This document shows, one piece after another, positions 1 to 10,544 of a DNA stretch of 64,000 nt. Positions within the stretch are counted from its first letter, which is position 1. Each line of letters opens with the position of its first letter. The DNA lies in NCBI RefSeq assembly GCF_050947875.1, contig NC_134573.1, forward strand, positions 36,519,115-36,583,114, written 5' to 3'. The notes beneath the pieces are model-generated. The model had not been told where the DNA came from and searched no databases. It saw nothing but the letters and a program-made list of their open reading frames with translations. This stretch comes from Dermacentor variabilis. Taxonomy: Eukaryota; Arthropoda; Arachnida; Ixodida; Ixodidae. A program made the translations under genes and the position numbers.

Positions 1-508
1 ACATTAGGTAGCGAGCAATGTGTGACCATGCTAGAGGCCTGGTTATCAATAGCTTAGCCAATCTTAGCTGATCGCGTCGTGGTAAACGGCATAGCCACGG
101 GGAAAGGCAACGCTCTCAGTCGTAGCATATCTTCAGCCTTTGACTTCCCAGGCGTCAAACAGATTCTGCGCCAATATACTATAACGCTTCTCATGATTAC
201 GCTAACAGTTAAAAGCTTATATTGCTGTAGGCTGTTTAGGCGCTACAGGCGTAGCGGTTCGAAATTAGGCGCATCAGTCGTTGTTTGTTGATAAGAAGGA
301 AGCGATGCTTAGTGAGAGCTGCAGTACTGCGAGGCGAAAAACATGTTCATAAATGAAACTGTTGCGCGAGCTGTGGCGATAAATAAAAACAACCTTCGCC
401 ATAGTCACCAACTCTCCTAGATCGCTATCCTGAATGCGTCAGATTCACAGTATACCAGCGCTGCTGAAAGCGCCAACTCAATGTAAAATACGAAAAATAA
501 TCATTGCT

Positions 509-715
509 GGGGTTTTACGTTCCGAAACCGCGATTTAATTATGAGGCACGCCTGTAGTGAGGAACTCCTGATTAATTTTCATTACATGGGATTCTTTACC
601 GGGTACCCCGTACAGGGTTCGCAGACCATTTCGCATTTGGCTCCAATAAAAATGCGGCCGCTGTGGCCGGGGTTTTATTCGACGACCTTGTGCTTTGCAA
701 AGCCATAGCGATTAG
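509..715 (-). mobile_element. tRNA-derived SINE relic
   Basis: A degenerate copy of the SINE seen better at 31978-32212 and 45532-45772. Recognisable in order are the 3' end (GGGGTTTTACGTTCCGAAAC), the 'attatgaggcacgcc' body, the 'atgcggccgctgtggccggg' central motif and a decayed tRNA-like head. Many substitutions and no visible TSD make this an old copy. It resembles the tick SINE I know as Ruka; that name is from memory. Nothing was recognised in 1-508 or 716-916. Confidence 0.8.
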
Positions 716-916
716 GTTCTCAGGGCGGGTCGTGCAAGGAGAATAAGGGAAACCGATGGGCAAAATTTCTTGCTAGTTTCAACTACTTCAAGTCGTAAGA
801 GAATGCGGGTAGACAAAGCGCATTGTAGCATCGCTGCCTTTGTTTAATTGATATGTAGAAATAACGAGGAAAAGGAACATGAAGGTGAACGACATGACAG
901 CCTGCTTAGGGGGGAG

Positions 917-1030
917 CCATTCCCACATCTAGCGCATAACGCGTGCGATGCTACTCCACTGAGTTACTGCGGGGACTCTCCACTCCCATATTTTTTTGGG
1001 TATGTGTCTATGCCTTCTGTAATCTATATC
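917..1030 (-). mobile_element. Second tRNA-derived SINE family, relic
   Basis: Read on the minus strand, the segment has a tRNA-like order: an 'actcagtggagtagcatcgc' D-arm/A-box stretch, an anticodon-like 'GCACGCGTTATGC' and then a decayed B-box. The tail side on the plus strand reads 'tttttttgggtatgtgt'. The B-box region and body of the inverted pair at 31049-31404 look like the same family. It is too degenerate to be a tRNA gene. Confidence 0.45.
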
Positions 1031-1654
1031 TATCTAGACCTGGTAATGTTAACCAGCGCGCTTTCCTGCCATGACGGCTCATGTGGAATATGCATTCAAT
1101 CGCAGGCCTCACGAAATACGAAACAGCGTTTCAGTTCTTCACATGCAAATTGTTAACGGGCTGTGGGACTTGTTTCGGTGTACTGCTGTAGAAAGCCGAC
1201 ATGGTAGCATGCCTGCTCTGCCACTCAGACAACCAAAACCGCACGCGTATGTCAGTGACTGCAGTATAGAGTTGCAACTGGAATGGCATGATGCACGTCC
1301 CCCGCGAAAGTACGAAACGCCTTGAAAAAATAATGCATAGGGTGAGCTGTGTAGCTTAAGTGGAACGACACAAAATAAGTGTCGATCAAATTTTTGTAAG
1401 TTATGTTTTGGTCCTAAATACAAAGAGCCGCGTTGAGTCTATTAACGCGAATCATTCTTGTCGAATGTAGACAAACTTTTCCTGCCGGTTAAGCGGCTGT
1501 TTTCGTGGGCCGATTGCGAAAGCAGTGAAGTGTAATGCGTCTAAAGAAGTAACCTAGGACTGCATTTGGGGCACACTAGCTGTCGTCAAATACCCAGACA
1601 ATGCTCCCCACTGATAGCGCCGATGGAACAATGTGAAATCACGTATCGCTTGAC
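1031..1654. other. No recognisable gene or repeat
   Basis: About 620 bases with only short ORFs that have no family motif. Nothing else was recognised. Confidence 0.5.
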
Positions 1655-1958
1655 ATATTTCATTTCATTTCATTTATTATCACCTTGAAGGCCCGAAGGC
1701 ATTACACAAGGGGGGGCAATACAAACACGTGTAGGAGTGGTTTCTTGCAAAACACCGAAAAAAAGAAAAATAACACATCGCTGATTTTGTACGACTTTAA
1801 ACAATCAAAGAAAAAATTCGAATTGAAAGAAGTAACACGGCAATACATTAGCAATAAAAGAAACAAAAGAAAAAGAGTACGTGGAAGGGTTGACAAGGGT
1901 AGACTATTCCGATAGGTTTATGATGGGTTCATGAACGATGTACACTGGGAACAGAAAG

Positions 1959-4739
1959 TTATTCAAAGCGATTTGTTAGGTATTCACGAAATTTTTTGCG
2001 GTCAGTACAGGTAACGAAGTTGTCAGGGAGCGCATTCCAATAAACGATTGCATCAGGAAAGAAGGAAGTGGTCATGGCAGATGAGCGGCTGGGTAAACGT
2101 GCTATGGCAGAGCTGTGACTTATGCGAGAGGAAGTTCGTAATGGTGGTTTAAGAAGGTGGTGCCTTGAGCGTGGATTGTAAAAAAAAGAGTGCAGCAAGC
2201 AAAGACGTGATATGATGCGGCGAGACTTCAGTGTTGGCAGACCTATCGTTTGTTTCAAAGAAGTGACACTAGTGTACCGTGAATAATGTGAAGTGATGAA
2301 GCGGGCGGCTCGGTTTTGAACGGATTCCAATGATGCGGCTAGGTAATCTTGAGATGGATGCCAGAGAGCAGAAGCAAATTCAAGTTGTGGACGGACAAAT
2401 GTCAAGTATGCCAACTTCTTTACCTCTGGGGATGCCTTCTTTAGATTTCTTTGTAGATACCCGAGTGAGCGCGCAGCTTTGCGGCGTATTGTTTCGATAT
2501 GTGTTATCCAAGAGAGTGATGACGTCAAAATAAGACCCAGGTACTTGTAAGATGAAGTGGCGCTGATGTTGACAGAGCTAATGCGATAAGTGGACTGAAA
2601 AGGACTGCATTTTCGGGTAAAAGACATAGATTTGCATTTCGATAAGTTGAGAGGCATGTACCATTTTTCGCACCATGACGAGATGGCATCGAGGTCACGC
2701 TGCAGGCAAAGAACATCGTCAGAGGAGTTAACAGTGTTGTAAACTACGCAGTCGTCTGCGAAAAGTCGTAGTTTACAATGTATGCTAGTAGGCAAGTCGT
2801 TTACATAGATTAGAAATAATAAAGGGGACAGACAGGCGCCCTGAGGGACGCCCGAAGTCACATCGGTAAGAGGTGAGCGGTGATTGTTTGTGGAAGTGTA
2901 TTGTGTGCGCCCGGATAGGAATTGTTCAATCCATTTCAGTAAGCTATTACAGATTCAAAGTCCAGATAGTTTTTGCAGTAGGAGCTCGTGAGGCACCTTG
3001 TCAAAAGCTTTTGAGTAATCTAAGAAAACGGCGTCGATCTGGAGGTTCCTGTCCATGATAAGCAGAATGTCGTGGGCGAATTCGGCGAGTTGGGAATCAC
3101 ACGATAAGTGTTTTCGGAAACCATGCTGAAATGGGTAGAAAAAATTTTTGCTTTCAAGGAATTTCATTAGGTTTGAGGCTATAATGTGTTCAAGTAATTT
3201 TGAGGAAATGCTTGTAAGGGAGATTGGGCGGTAATTGGTAAGGTTTGAGCGGTCACCTGATTTAAAAATGGGCAAGATATTAGCTTTCTTCCAGTCACCT
3301 GGAACGGTCCCCGTCTCTAGCGATTGTTTGAATAGTACGCAGAGTATTTGTGCTGACACATGAGAGGTGTTCTTCAGAAGTTTACTACTAATACCATCAC
3401 AGCCAGCGGAAGATGATGGTTTAAGGCTATTGATTAGGTTAAATATGCCCTCCGCGTATATGTCTAGGTCTGGCATAGTTTGCACTGAAGCAGTAAGTGT
3501 GGGCTGGTCAGGTACGTGAATGGGAGCAGTAAATACAGAAGAAAAGTAGTTATTTAGGGCGGTTGCGCATTCATCATTATGGATAGGTTCACCATCGAGG
3601 TCAACGAGTTCGATGGTGTTAGATCTGTCTTTAGTGGAGAGCATGCGCCAAAATTTATGTGGATTTGATTGGAGAATGGAGAGTAGATCGTGACTGTTAA
3701 ATTTATCTTTAGCTTGACTAACCTCCTGAATATACAGTTTTACGCATGCGCGATACCTTTCTCACGCTGCAGTGCTATTACTTTGATTTGCTTTCCTGTA
3801 GAGACGTTTTTTACGTTTGAGAAGAGATTTTACACGTTTAGTGAACCAAGGGTTGTTATAGTCTGATTTTACGACAATAGTGGGTATGTACTTATCTTTT
3901 AGCTTTAACATTGTGTTTCTAAATAGCTCCCAGTTGGAGTTCACTGAGCGTGACTAAAAAGTGGTCTGAAAGTTTTGCCAAAATGACTCTAGTCCACTGT
4001 TTATGGCCTCATAGTTACCTCTCCGGTAGTCAGAGATTAGTTTTTGGGTAGATGATTTCTTACTCAGTGGAAGACGAATAACAACATGCAGGAGACAATG
4101 ATCGCTGAAGCCAGGTATCGCGGTAATGGCGGAAATGTCGTCCGGGTGAGTTGTAAGAAGTAGGTCGAGTATGTTATCGCCTCTGGTGGGGCATGCTATC
4201 ATCTGCTGGAGGTTAAAGTCTTCTGTTACTTCAAGAAACTGCATTGCTTCAGTGGAAAAGGTCCCTGTTGATACAGACAGCCTACTCCAGTTAATCTGGG
4301 GGTAATTAAAATCTCCGAAAAGAAAAACTGGTGCATTCGGCAGCTTGTGTTTAATGTTTGCTAGGGATTGGGACAGCAAATCAATGAAAGCTTGCTGTTT
4401 ATCAGGTGGTCTATAACAAATGCCAAAAACTGTTCTTATCGTATTGTTATAGACACATACCCATGTAAGTTCAAGGTTACTATCGTGACATATTAGGTAG
4501 GATGATAATGTCTTTCTAACAGCGATAAGGACGCCTCCTCCCCTTCGGCCTTGTCTATCGTTACGGTATAATGTGAAGTTAGTGGTAGACGGAAAAACTT
4601 CGTTATCGTCTATGTCCGAGCTCAGCCACGTTTCTGTTAGCAAGACGATATCGGATTCTGTGTCGCTAATATAGCTGTGTAACTGATCTCGCTTTGGCAC
4701 TAGACTTCGTATGTTAGTGAATGCTATGTTGAAATTCAA
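1959..4739 (-). pseudogene. LINE A ORF2: AP endonuclease-reverse transcriptase
   Basis: Encodes the replication enzyme of a CR1/L2-group LINE, which nicks target DNA and reverse-transcribes its own RNA there. The endonuclease comes first (4739 to about 4050), with FTNIRS, the catalytic Glu of LTETW, GDFN and SDH all present. RT follows, with PIFKSGDRSNLTNYRPISL, motif A (FLDYSKAFD), GVPQG and an intact catalytic FADD. It ends with a CR1/L2-type C-terminal region containing YWNALP. All parts lie in one frame with no frameshift over about 2.8 kb. Coding is broken only by three in-frame stops: TAG at 3954-3956, TGA at 3762-3764 (apparently W to stop) and TGA at 2955-2957 inside RT. The copy is dead but not very old. 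Confidence 0.92.
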
Positions 4740-4790
4740 AAATTTAGGCAGCCTTTTTGGAGTGGGACTTGAGCTAGTATTCTGGAGGCA

Positions 4791-5256
4791 TCATTTGGTC
4801 AAGACTTTGGGTGTACTTACAGAATTTATGGTTCGCGTGTACGCATGACGCATTGGTGGTGTGCATTCCTCAACTTTGGAAGATGCGATGTCATAGAAAA
4901 AACACTTACTACCGATATGAAGTTTATCGAAACTGAGTTTGAATGCACATTTCTCAGTTCGGGCGAACTGTAATAGTTGAGCTCTAGACACGCGCGTGGT
5001 AGCCTCGAAGTCTTCTCTGATGGCATAGCTGGTATCTTTTAATTTTCGTCCATGAGAGAGGATGTTGCCTTTTGTCTTAAAATGGGTGAATTTTACAATG
5101 ATAGGCCGCTTCTTTGATTCGCAAAATTTACCAATTCGGTGCGCTCGCTCAATAGAGTTGGGTTCTAATTTAATGTTTAGATTATCTGCGCACAATGCCA
5201 GTATTTTATCTTCGGACTCCTTCCATGACTCACCGACACAATCGTCTAATCCTAAG
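4791..5256 (-). pseudogene. LINE A ORF1, C-terminal half
   Basis: Encodes the C-terminal part of a LINE ORF1 nucleic-acid-binding protein. The stretch with SIERAHRIG, then PIIVKF and later ATTRVSRAQL, resembles the RRM/C-terminal region of L1-like (Transposase_22) ORF1 proteins. The reading frame is open up to the gypsy junction at 5256 and resumes beyond the far LTR. It ends at a TGA (4791-4793) that lies in the same frame as ORF2, only 51 nt before the first ORF2 Met. ORF1 and ORF2 may therefore be one long reading frame with a nonsense mutation, or two in-frame ORFs; the sequence alone does not decide. Confidence 0.8.
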
Positions 5257-5481
5257 TGTCATGTCTGGCATCCAAGAACTGGGCGGCGTAGACGTAGCGT
5301 CGAAAGAACGTTTATTCCTGTTACTTGGCAGGCAGCCAACAGGTTACATACTGCGCGCGGTGGGCCCGTGCGAGCGGTCTTTTAAAACCAGCACGGGCTA
5401 CCCGATAAGAGATAGCCGGGCAGAGAGCATGCGCAGACAGCACGCGATAACACGCGTGCTTGGTTTCGCGCGCACACAACA
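5257..5481 (-). repeat. G1 3' LTR
   Basis: A direct repeat of 9557-9781. Read on the minus strand it starts TGTTGTGTGCG and ends CATGACA. It contains a TATA-like TTTTAAAAG and an AATAAA polyadenylation signal, so R and U5 lie in its second half. Confidence 0.96.
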
Positions 5482-5495
5482 TCTCCTTCCTCCTA
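5482..5495 (-). other. G1 polypurine tract
   Basis: On the minus strand TAGGAGGAAGGAGA lies directly before the 3' LTR. This is the expected primer for plus-strand DNA synthesis. Confidence 0.8.
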
Positions 5496-5539
5496 ATGAG
5501 CACAAAGTCCTTTTGCCACATTATACAATGCAACTAATG

Positions 5540-8500
5540 CTATGGCTGATATCTGTCAGGAGGTCGCCGGTCCCTCTGTGGATAGCGTCGCTCCCCTGGA
5601 GGGTCGGTCGTTGCCGCAGGGGCCGCAGCTGGAAATGGCTCGTTGGCGCTCTCAGGATCCCTGAAATCTGGAATAAAATCTTCCGTGATGCTCTGCTTTG
5701 AGCTGTCGATGCTGAGCAGTAGCTGGTCTTGATGACGACGCCAAATGAGCACCCCATGATTCGTTCTAACGCGAACCTTGTATGAAACGGGGCCAGACTG
5801 CTGAATGATAGTGCCAGGGACCCATTTCTCAGGACCTCTGTAATTCCTCACGAGGACCTCATCATTGATGTTGAAAAGTCGCTCACGTGCCTTGCGTCGC
5901 ACCATATCGGAGAGCTGTTGCTGAGCCACTCTTCCCCCGACAGAAGGCTTGACTGCGTCGAGTCTCGTGCGCAGTCGTCTACCTATGAAAAGGTTTGCTG
6001 GAGTTTCTCTTGTAGTCGCATGCGGCGTGTTGCGGTACGTCACCAGGAACGTCTGTAAGGTTGCCTGCAAGGAGTCTTGGGGTCGTCCTTTCCGCAACGC
6101 AGATTTCATTGTCTGTACAAATCTCTCCGCAAGGCCATTCGTGCTTGGATGGTACGCTGCACTCACGATATGACGACCACCGAAGCCTTTGACGAAGCTC
6201 TTGAATTCTTCGGAAACGAACTGTGGTCCGTTGTCGGTCACGATGGTCTCGGGTACGCCAAAACGCGAGAACAGGTCTTGGAGACACTGAATTGTGTGGT
6301 ACGCCGTAGTCCTCTGCATGACATAAACTTCCGGCCATTTTGAGTGTGCGTCCACAGCAACAAGGAACATTTTGTCTTTCATGGGTCCAGCAAAATCCAA
6401 GTGAACTCTTTGCCACGGCGAAGTCGGCCATGACCATGGATGAAGCGGAGCCGGTGCTGGTTCGTTCCGTTGCTGTTGACACTCTGCACATTTCTTCACG
6501 TGTTGCTCAAGGTCCGCGTCGATACCAGGCCACCAGACGTAGCTCCTCGCGAGTTCTTTGCATCTTACGATACCGGGATGACCCTGATGAAGTTCCTCAA
6601 GCAAGAAGGCTCGGTGTTTTGAAGGCACAACTACTCTCATGCCGTACATTAAACACCCTTGATGAACTGTGAGCTCCAAACGCTTGTCGAAGAAATGTTT
6701 CAACTCCTTCTCAGCGACATGCGACGGCCAGCCAGCACTTGTGAAGTTCAGTACCTTGCTTAGTAATGGATCACGCCTCGTTTCACGAGCGATGTCTTGG
6801 CCTGTGACAGGCAGCGTTTCCAAACGAAGCGAATAAAAAATTTCGCTTTCTTCTTCTGATTGCTTTTCGCTGCTGTCGAGCGGCAAGCGCGATAAACAGT
6901 CTGCTTCCGCATTATCGGAAGATTTCTTGAATTCAAGAGCATAGTTGTAGGCTGACAGCGTCAGCGCCCAACGCTGCATGCGGGCAGCTGCCATCGCGGG
7001 AATGCCTGTTTTCGGGCCGAGAATTGTTTGCAGTGGTTTATGGTCAGTCACAAGCGTGAAGAACCTACCGTAGACGTAGAAGTGAAACTTCTTTACGCCG
7101 AATACGAGGGCAAGGGCTTCTTTCTCGATCTGACTGTAGTTCTTTTCGGCACTTGACAAGGTGCGGGATGCGTAGGCAACCGGTCGAACTGATCCATTTA
7201 TCATTTTCTGCGAAAGAACTGCGCCTATACCGTACTGAGATGCGTCGCAGGCAAGTTGAAGCGGTCGCTTCGGATCATAATGGGCAAGAACTGGAGGGGA
7301 AGCCATAGCTGCTTTTATCTCCGTGAAAGCAAGCTGGCATGACGCATCCCACGTCCACTCCGTTGTTTGCTTTAGCAGCCTGTACAACGGCTGTGCCAAA
7401 GTCGAGAGACGCTGAACAAACTTGCCGTAATAATTGACCATCCCAAGGAATGACTGCAGTTGCTGCTTGTCTTTTGGAGCAGGCGCATTTAGTAGTGCCA
7501 GTACCTTTTCAGGCGATGCGCAAACACCCTCGGCGTTGATGACGTGGCCCAGATAACGGAGCTCTCGTTGAAAGAACGAGCACTTATCGCGCCGGATGCG
7601 CACACCGCGTTCCTGCAATCTTGACAAGACGGCTTCCAAGTTACGGAAGTGCTCTCGCTTGGTCTTGCCTGTGACCAGGATGTCGTCAAGGTAGCAACTG
7701 ACTCCTTCCAACCCTTTCAGCATGTTGTCCATAATTCTTTGAAATATGCTTGGGGCGGACGAAATGCCGAAAGCCAGACGGTTCATAGTATACAAGCCCT
7801 TATGCGTGTTTATCGTCAGTAGTTTCCGGGAGCCTTCCGCCATAACTACCTGCTGGTAGGCCCTACTCAGGTCAATCTTCGAAAATTCCTCCCCTCCTGC
7901 AAGCGCTGCGAGAAGGTCATCTATCCGAGGTAGCGGGTAGCGGTCTACTTCTAGACAGGGATTGACGGTGGTTTTATAATCGCCACACAGTCGGAGGCTT
8001 CCATCCCTCTTCACTACCGGTACCAAGGGCGTTGCGTATTCGCTTGTAGCAACAGGCGTTATGATGCCAAGCTTCTCCAATTTCACAAGTTCCGCTTCTA
8101 CTGCACGTTGCAGAGCAAAGGGAACGCTTCTTGCCTTTACAAACTTCGGCTGTGACCCTTCGCGAAGGACAAGCTCGGCCTGCTCTTCCGTGATGGTACC
8201 TAGCTCATCCTTGAAAAGTTCGGAATGGCTTTCTAGCATGGCTTCCAGCTTTTCTTGCCAGTGCTTTGATATTTCTCGAGAGAGACCAAGGTGATTAAAA
8301 AAAACTAGGTTCTTCCAATCCAAACGAATATCTTGCAACCATTCTCTGCCGAGGAGTGCCGGTCCTGTAGAGTCCACGACGTACAGGGGAAGCTCCACGC
8401 ACTGGTCGTTGTGGCGCACGACGACTTTCGCCAGACCCTTCGGTTTTACTATGGCCCCAGTATACGTGCGCAGCTTTAACGATGCTGGCTGAAGTCGCTT

Positions 8501-9409
8501 ACGTGGAAACAACCTCTGGAATTCGCGCCATGATATGACGGATACGGCTGCGCCGGTGTCAAGCTCCATCGTCAGTAGGACACCGTCAACGTTCACGGGT
8601 ACAGTAAATGGGTCTGCGTTGAATGATTTAAGTGAGACAGACGACTCGTTTCGGACGGACGTGAGCATCTTCACACGTTTCCGGAGCTTTGCCTCCCTAG
8701 CTTTCTTTCCTTTCCTGCAGGTGCGTTGAATATGCCCTTTTCGGTTACAATTGTAACATGTATCGCCGATATGAGGGCATGCTTCGCTAGAGTGATTGGG
8801 TGACCCGCAACGGAAGCAGCTTGCCGACATCACAGACTGCTTTTCGCCTCGAACCTTATTCACTTCGTACGCCGGGGATGCGCTGTTATGCGTGAACGCC
8901 GCGCTAATCGTTGCAGTTTCCATGGCAAGAGCTCTATCTACGGCCTTTTGGAAGGTTAGCTTTTTGTCTTCCGTGAACAACACACGCTGAATGTCCTCGC
9001 GGAGCAGGCCGCAAACGAAACAGTCCCGGAGCGCTTCATCCAAGAAACTTCCAAATTCGCAACTCTGCACCAGCCTTCGAAGTTCCGCGACAAATTCGGT
9101 AATGGACTCACCGCTTCGCTGTGACCGCTTGTAAAATTTAGCACGCTCTGCGATGACAGACGACTGCGGTGCCAGGTGATCGCTCAGGAGTTTCAGGAGA
9201 CTGTCAAACTCTCGTGACGACGGTGCGTCCGGTGCCGTCAGCGACTTGAGCAGCGCGTAGGTCTTCGCGCCGATGAGACTCAGGAACGCAGGAACCTTCT
9301 TTGCTACTGGAACATCGTTGACCAAAAGATAGGCTTTCAACCTTTCCTCGTACGAGCGCCAGTCACTCGTGGTCTCGTCGAAAGGTTCAATGTGGCCGAT
9401 GTGACTCAT
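5540..9409 (-). CDS. G1 Gag-Pol polyprotein, 1289 aa, uninterrupted
   Basis: The single polyprotein makes the particle and copies the element. Domains in order: Gag (about 1-195); two CCHC zinc knuckles (C198-C201-H206-C211 and C218-C221-H226-C231); aspartic protease with DTGA at 284-287; RT with KIDLSRAY (D513) and YLDD (573-576); RNase H with D722 and TDHKPL (788-793); and integrase. The integrase has an HHCC finger (H941, H944, C974, C977), catalytic D1005, D1059 and E1095 in DD35E spacing, and a C-terminal GPVSY resembling the GPY/F module. Gag and Pol are fused in frame without a frameshift. The first Met (9409) opens MSHIGHIEPF, a plausible Gag start. No stops or missing catalytic residues were seen, so this copy could be functional. 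No env follows. Confidence 0.96.
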   Translation of the reverse strand: MSHIGHIEPFDETTSDWRSYEERLKAYLLVNDVPVAKKVPAFLSLIGAKTYALLKSLTAPDAPSSREFDSLLKLLSDHLAPQSSVIAERAKFYKRSQRSGESITEFVAELRRLVQSCEFGSFLDEALRDCFVCGLLREDIQRVLFTEDKKLTFQKAVDRALAMETATISAAFTHNSASPAYEVNKVRGEKQSVMSASCFRCGSPNHSSEACPHIGDTCYNCNRKGHIQRTCRKGKKAREAKLRKRVKMLTSVRNESSVSLKSFNADPFTVPVNVDGVLLTMELDTGAAVSVISWREFQRLFPRKRLQPASLKLRTYTGAIVKPKGLAKVVVRHNDQCVELPLYVVDSTGPALLGREWLQDIRLDWKNLVFFNHLGLSREISKHWQEKLEAMLESHSELFKDELGTITEEQAELVLREGSQPKFVKARSVPFALQRAVEAELVKLEKLGIITPVATSEYATPLVPVVKRDGSLRLCGDYKTTVNPCLEVDRYPLPRIDDLLAALAGGEEFSKIDLSRAYQQVVMAEGSRKLLTINTHKGLYTMNRLAFGISSAPSIFQRIMDNMLKGLEGVSCYLDDILVTGKTKREHFRNLEAVLSRLQERGVRIRRDKCSFFQRELRYLGHVINAEGVCASPEKVLALLNAPAPKDKQQLQSFLGMVNYYGKFVQRLSTLAQPLYRLLKQTTEWTWDASCQLAFTEIKAAMASPPVLAHYDPKRPLQLACDASQYGIGAVLSQKMINGSVRPVAYASRTLSSAEKNYSQIEKEALALVFGVKKFHFYVYGRFFTLVTDHKPLQTILGPKTGIPAMAAARMQRWALTLSAYNYALEFKKSSDNAEADCLSRLPLDSSEKQSEEESEIFYSLRLETLPVTGQDIARETRRDPLLSKVLNFTSAGWPSHVAEKELKHFFDKRLELTVHQGCLMYGMRVVVPSKHRAFLLEELHQGHPGIVRCKELARSYVWWPGIDADLEQHVKKCAECQQQRNEPAPAPLHPWSWPTSPWQRVHLDFAGPMKDKMFLVAVDAHSKWPEVYVMQRTTAYHTIQCLQDLFSRFGVPETIVTDNGPQFVSEEFKSFVKGFGGRHIVSAAYHPSTNGLAERFVQTMKSALRKGRPQDSLQATLQTFLVTYRNTPHATTRETPANLFIGRRLRTRLDAVKPSVGGRVAQQQLSDMVRRKARERLFNINDEVLVRNYRGPEKWVPGTIIQQSGPVSYKVRVRTNHGVLIWRRHQDQLLLSIDSSKQSITEDFIPDFRDPESANEPFPAAAPAATTDPPGERRYPQRDRRPPDRYQP

Positions 9410-9537
9410 GACTCACTTGGAAGTTTCGGCTGCCGTGATGCCAGTTTCAGGAATTTCACCGCAGGGAAATCTTCGTGGCGGGAAGCTTTTACACAGAGGC
9501 CAGGTTCTTCACACTGCGAATTCCGTACGGCGGTCAT

Positions 9538-9556
9538 CCCATCCTCGTCGCCAATA
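9538..9556 (-). other. G1 primer-binding-site region
   Basis: Read on the minus strand, TTGGCGACGAGGATGGGA follows the 5' LTR within one or two bases and would pair with a tRNA 3' end. I did not assign the tRNA. Confidence 0.6.
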
Positions 9557-9781
9557 TGTCATGTCTGGCATCCAAGAACTGGGCGGCGTAGACGTAGCGT
9601 CGAAAGAACGTTTATTCCTGTTACTTGGCAGGCAGCCAACAGGTTACATACTGCGCGCGGTGGGCCCGTGCGAGCGGTCTTTTAAAACCAGCACGGGCTA
9701 CCCGATAAGAGATAGCCGGGCAGAGAGCATGCGCAGACAGCACGCGATAACACGCGTGCTTGGTTTCGCGCGCACACAACA
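9557..9781 (-). repeat. G1 5' LTR
   Basis: Appears identical to 5257-5481. It supplies the promoter for gag-pol, with a TATA-like TTTTAAAAG (plus strand 9681-9689) and AATAAA (plus strand TTTATT at 9611-9616). It is followed by CTAAG (9782-9786), which duplicates 5252-5256. Confidence 0.96.
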
Positions 9782-9786
9782 CTAAG

Positions 9787-10544
9787 AATAGTAAGTTATT
9801 TCGTCGCATCCTATTACTAGTTTTTATGCTTGCAGTTTTTAGGGCTGCAATATCGTTGCCGATCTGAGCTGTTTGGGATTTTGAAAAATCATTGCCTGGT
9901 GTTTGTCTGGTGCATTCCAGCAGTGTTACGCGTGATTGAAGGGACAATAATATATTGTCTTGGTTTGCTTGAAATGCTCGTATTTCTACGATTTCTGCTC
10001 GAATTGCCTCTAACAAAGGGGTGAGGTCGGTAGCAGCAAGTGGGCCTGGATTCAACTCGACATCACCTGACAATAACAGCATAAGCTCGGAAAGCAGTTC
10101 AAAAGCAATCATGTCACTACATAAACAAATCACATAGCGCCAATTTACGTGAATGGGGCAAGACACCGCAATAAGAAAGTGGTCACTACTACGAAAATCC
10201 TTTGAGTTGCCGAGGTAACAAACCTGGAACGATACGTGGATCAGCATGGTGTGCCGAGCGGTGTCGTGCCCCACGCAGGCGCCATTCCATTCCCGGTTAA
10301 GTAGTGCTTGGTGCGGTCCTGTGACAAGTGACGTAGGCGAGGCGGGGTGTTGCCTGACGGGCACTTCCGTGCGCGCTGGAACTGGATTTCCAGTAGAAAA
10401 GGTGGCGGAGAAGGGTTGGTTGGTGACGACGGGTTCAGTTGCGTTGACAGAAGGTGGCGTCGGCAATGGTAACGGGTCCGGTAATGTGCACGGGAGAACA
10501 AGGGGCCAGCATAGCAGCACCTGGAACAATACGTGGATCAGCAT
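9787..10544 (-). pseudogene. LINE A ORF1, N-terminal half with 2A-like peptide
   Basis: The frame opens at an ATG at 10542-10544, with a second in-frame ATG at 10245-10247; both begin MLIHV. From the second Met, a hydrophobic stretch (DMIAFELLSELMLLLS) leads into GDVELNPGP (10041-10067). After the 2A come an acidic/heptad region (LLEAIRAEIVEIRAFQ and on), probably a coiled coil, and a basic SNRMRRNN segment that runs into the G1 junction. In known 2A elements the ribosome skips the last Gly-Pro bond, releasing an N-terminal leader. Here that leader is hydrophobic and could be a targeting signal. Broken only by G1. Confidence 0.85.
10041..10067 (-). other. 2A-like ribosome-skipping motif (GDVELNPGP)
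   Basis: Codons GGT GAT GTC GAG TTG AAT CCA GGC CCA match the D-[VI]-E-x-N-P-G-P consensus in full. Expected separation is between the final Gly and Pro. Such motifs are known in some CR1/L2-type LINEs. Confidence 0.9.

Larger units (their letters stand above)
1655..5256 (-). mobile_element. CR1/L2-group LINE 'A', 3' part
   Basis: A non-LTR retrotransposon on the minus strand. Its 3' end carries a pentameric tail, read as (ATTTC)n on the plus strand at about 1659-1675. Upstream come reverse transcriptase, AP-type endonuclease and the C-terminal half of ORF1. At 5256 the element is cut by a gypsy insertion, and its 5' part resumes at 9787. The CTAAG duplicate at 5252-5256 and 9782-9786 proves the two parts were once continuous. 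Similar 3' ends recur at 35193, 37168 and 39157, so the group is abundant here. Confidence 0.93.
5257..9781 (-). mobile_element. Full-length, apparently intact Ty3/gypsy LTR retrotransposon (G1)
   Basis: A 4525-bp element with 225-bp LTRs (5257-5481 and 9557-9781), TG...CA termini, a 5-bp target duplication (CTAAG), a primer-binding-site region, a polypurine tract and one uninterrupted gag-pol frame. The LTRs read as identical by eye, implying very recent insertion. No envelope-like ORF is present, so this is a retrotransposon, not a virus. It lies in ORF1 of LINE A, in the same orientation as its host. Confidence 0.97.

Noticed and set aside
5257..9781. Endogenous retrovirus with envelope
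   Set aside because: No ORF follows pol before the 3' LTR; only gag-pol is encoded.
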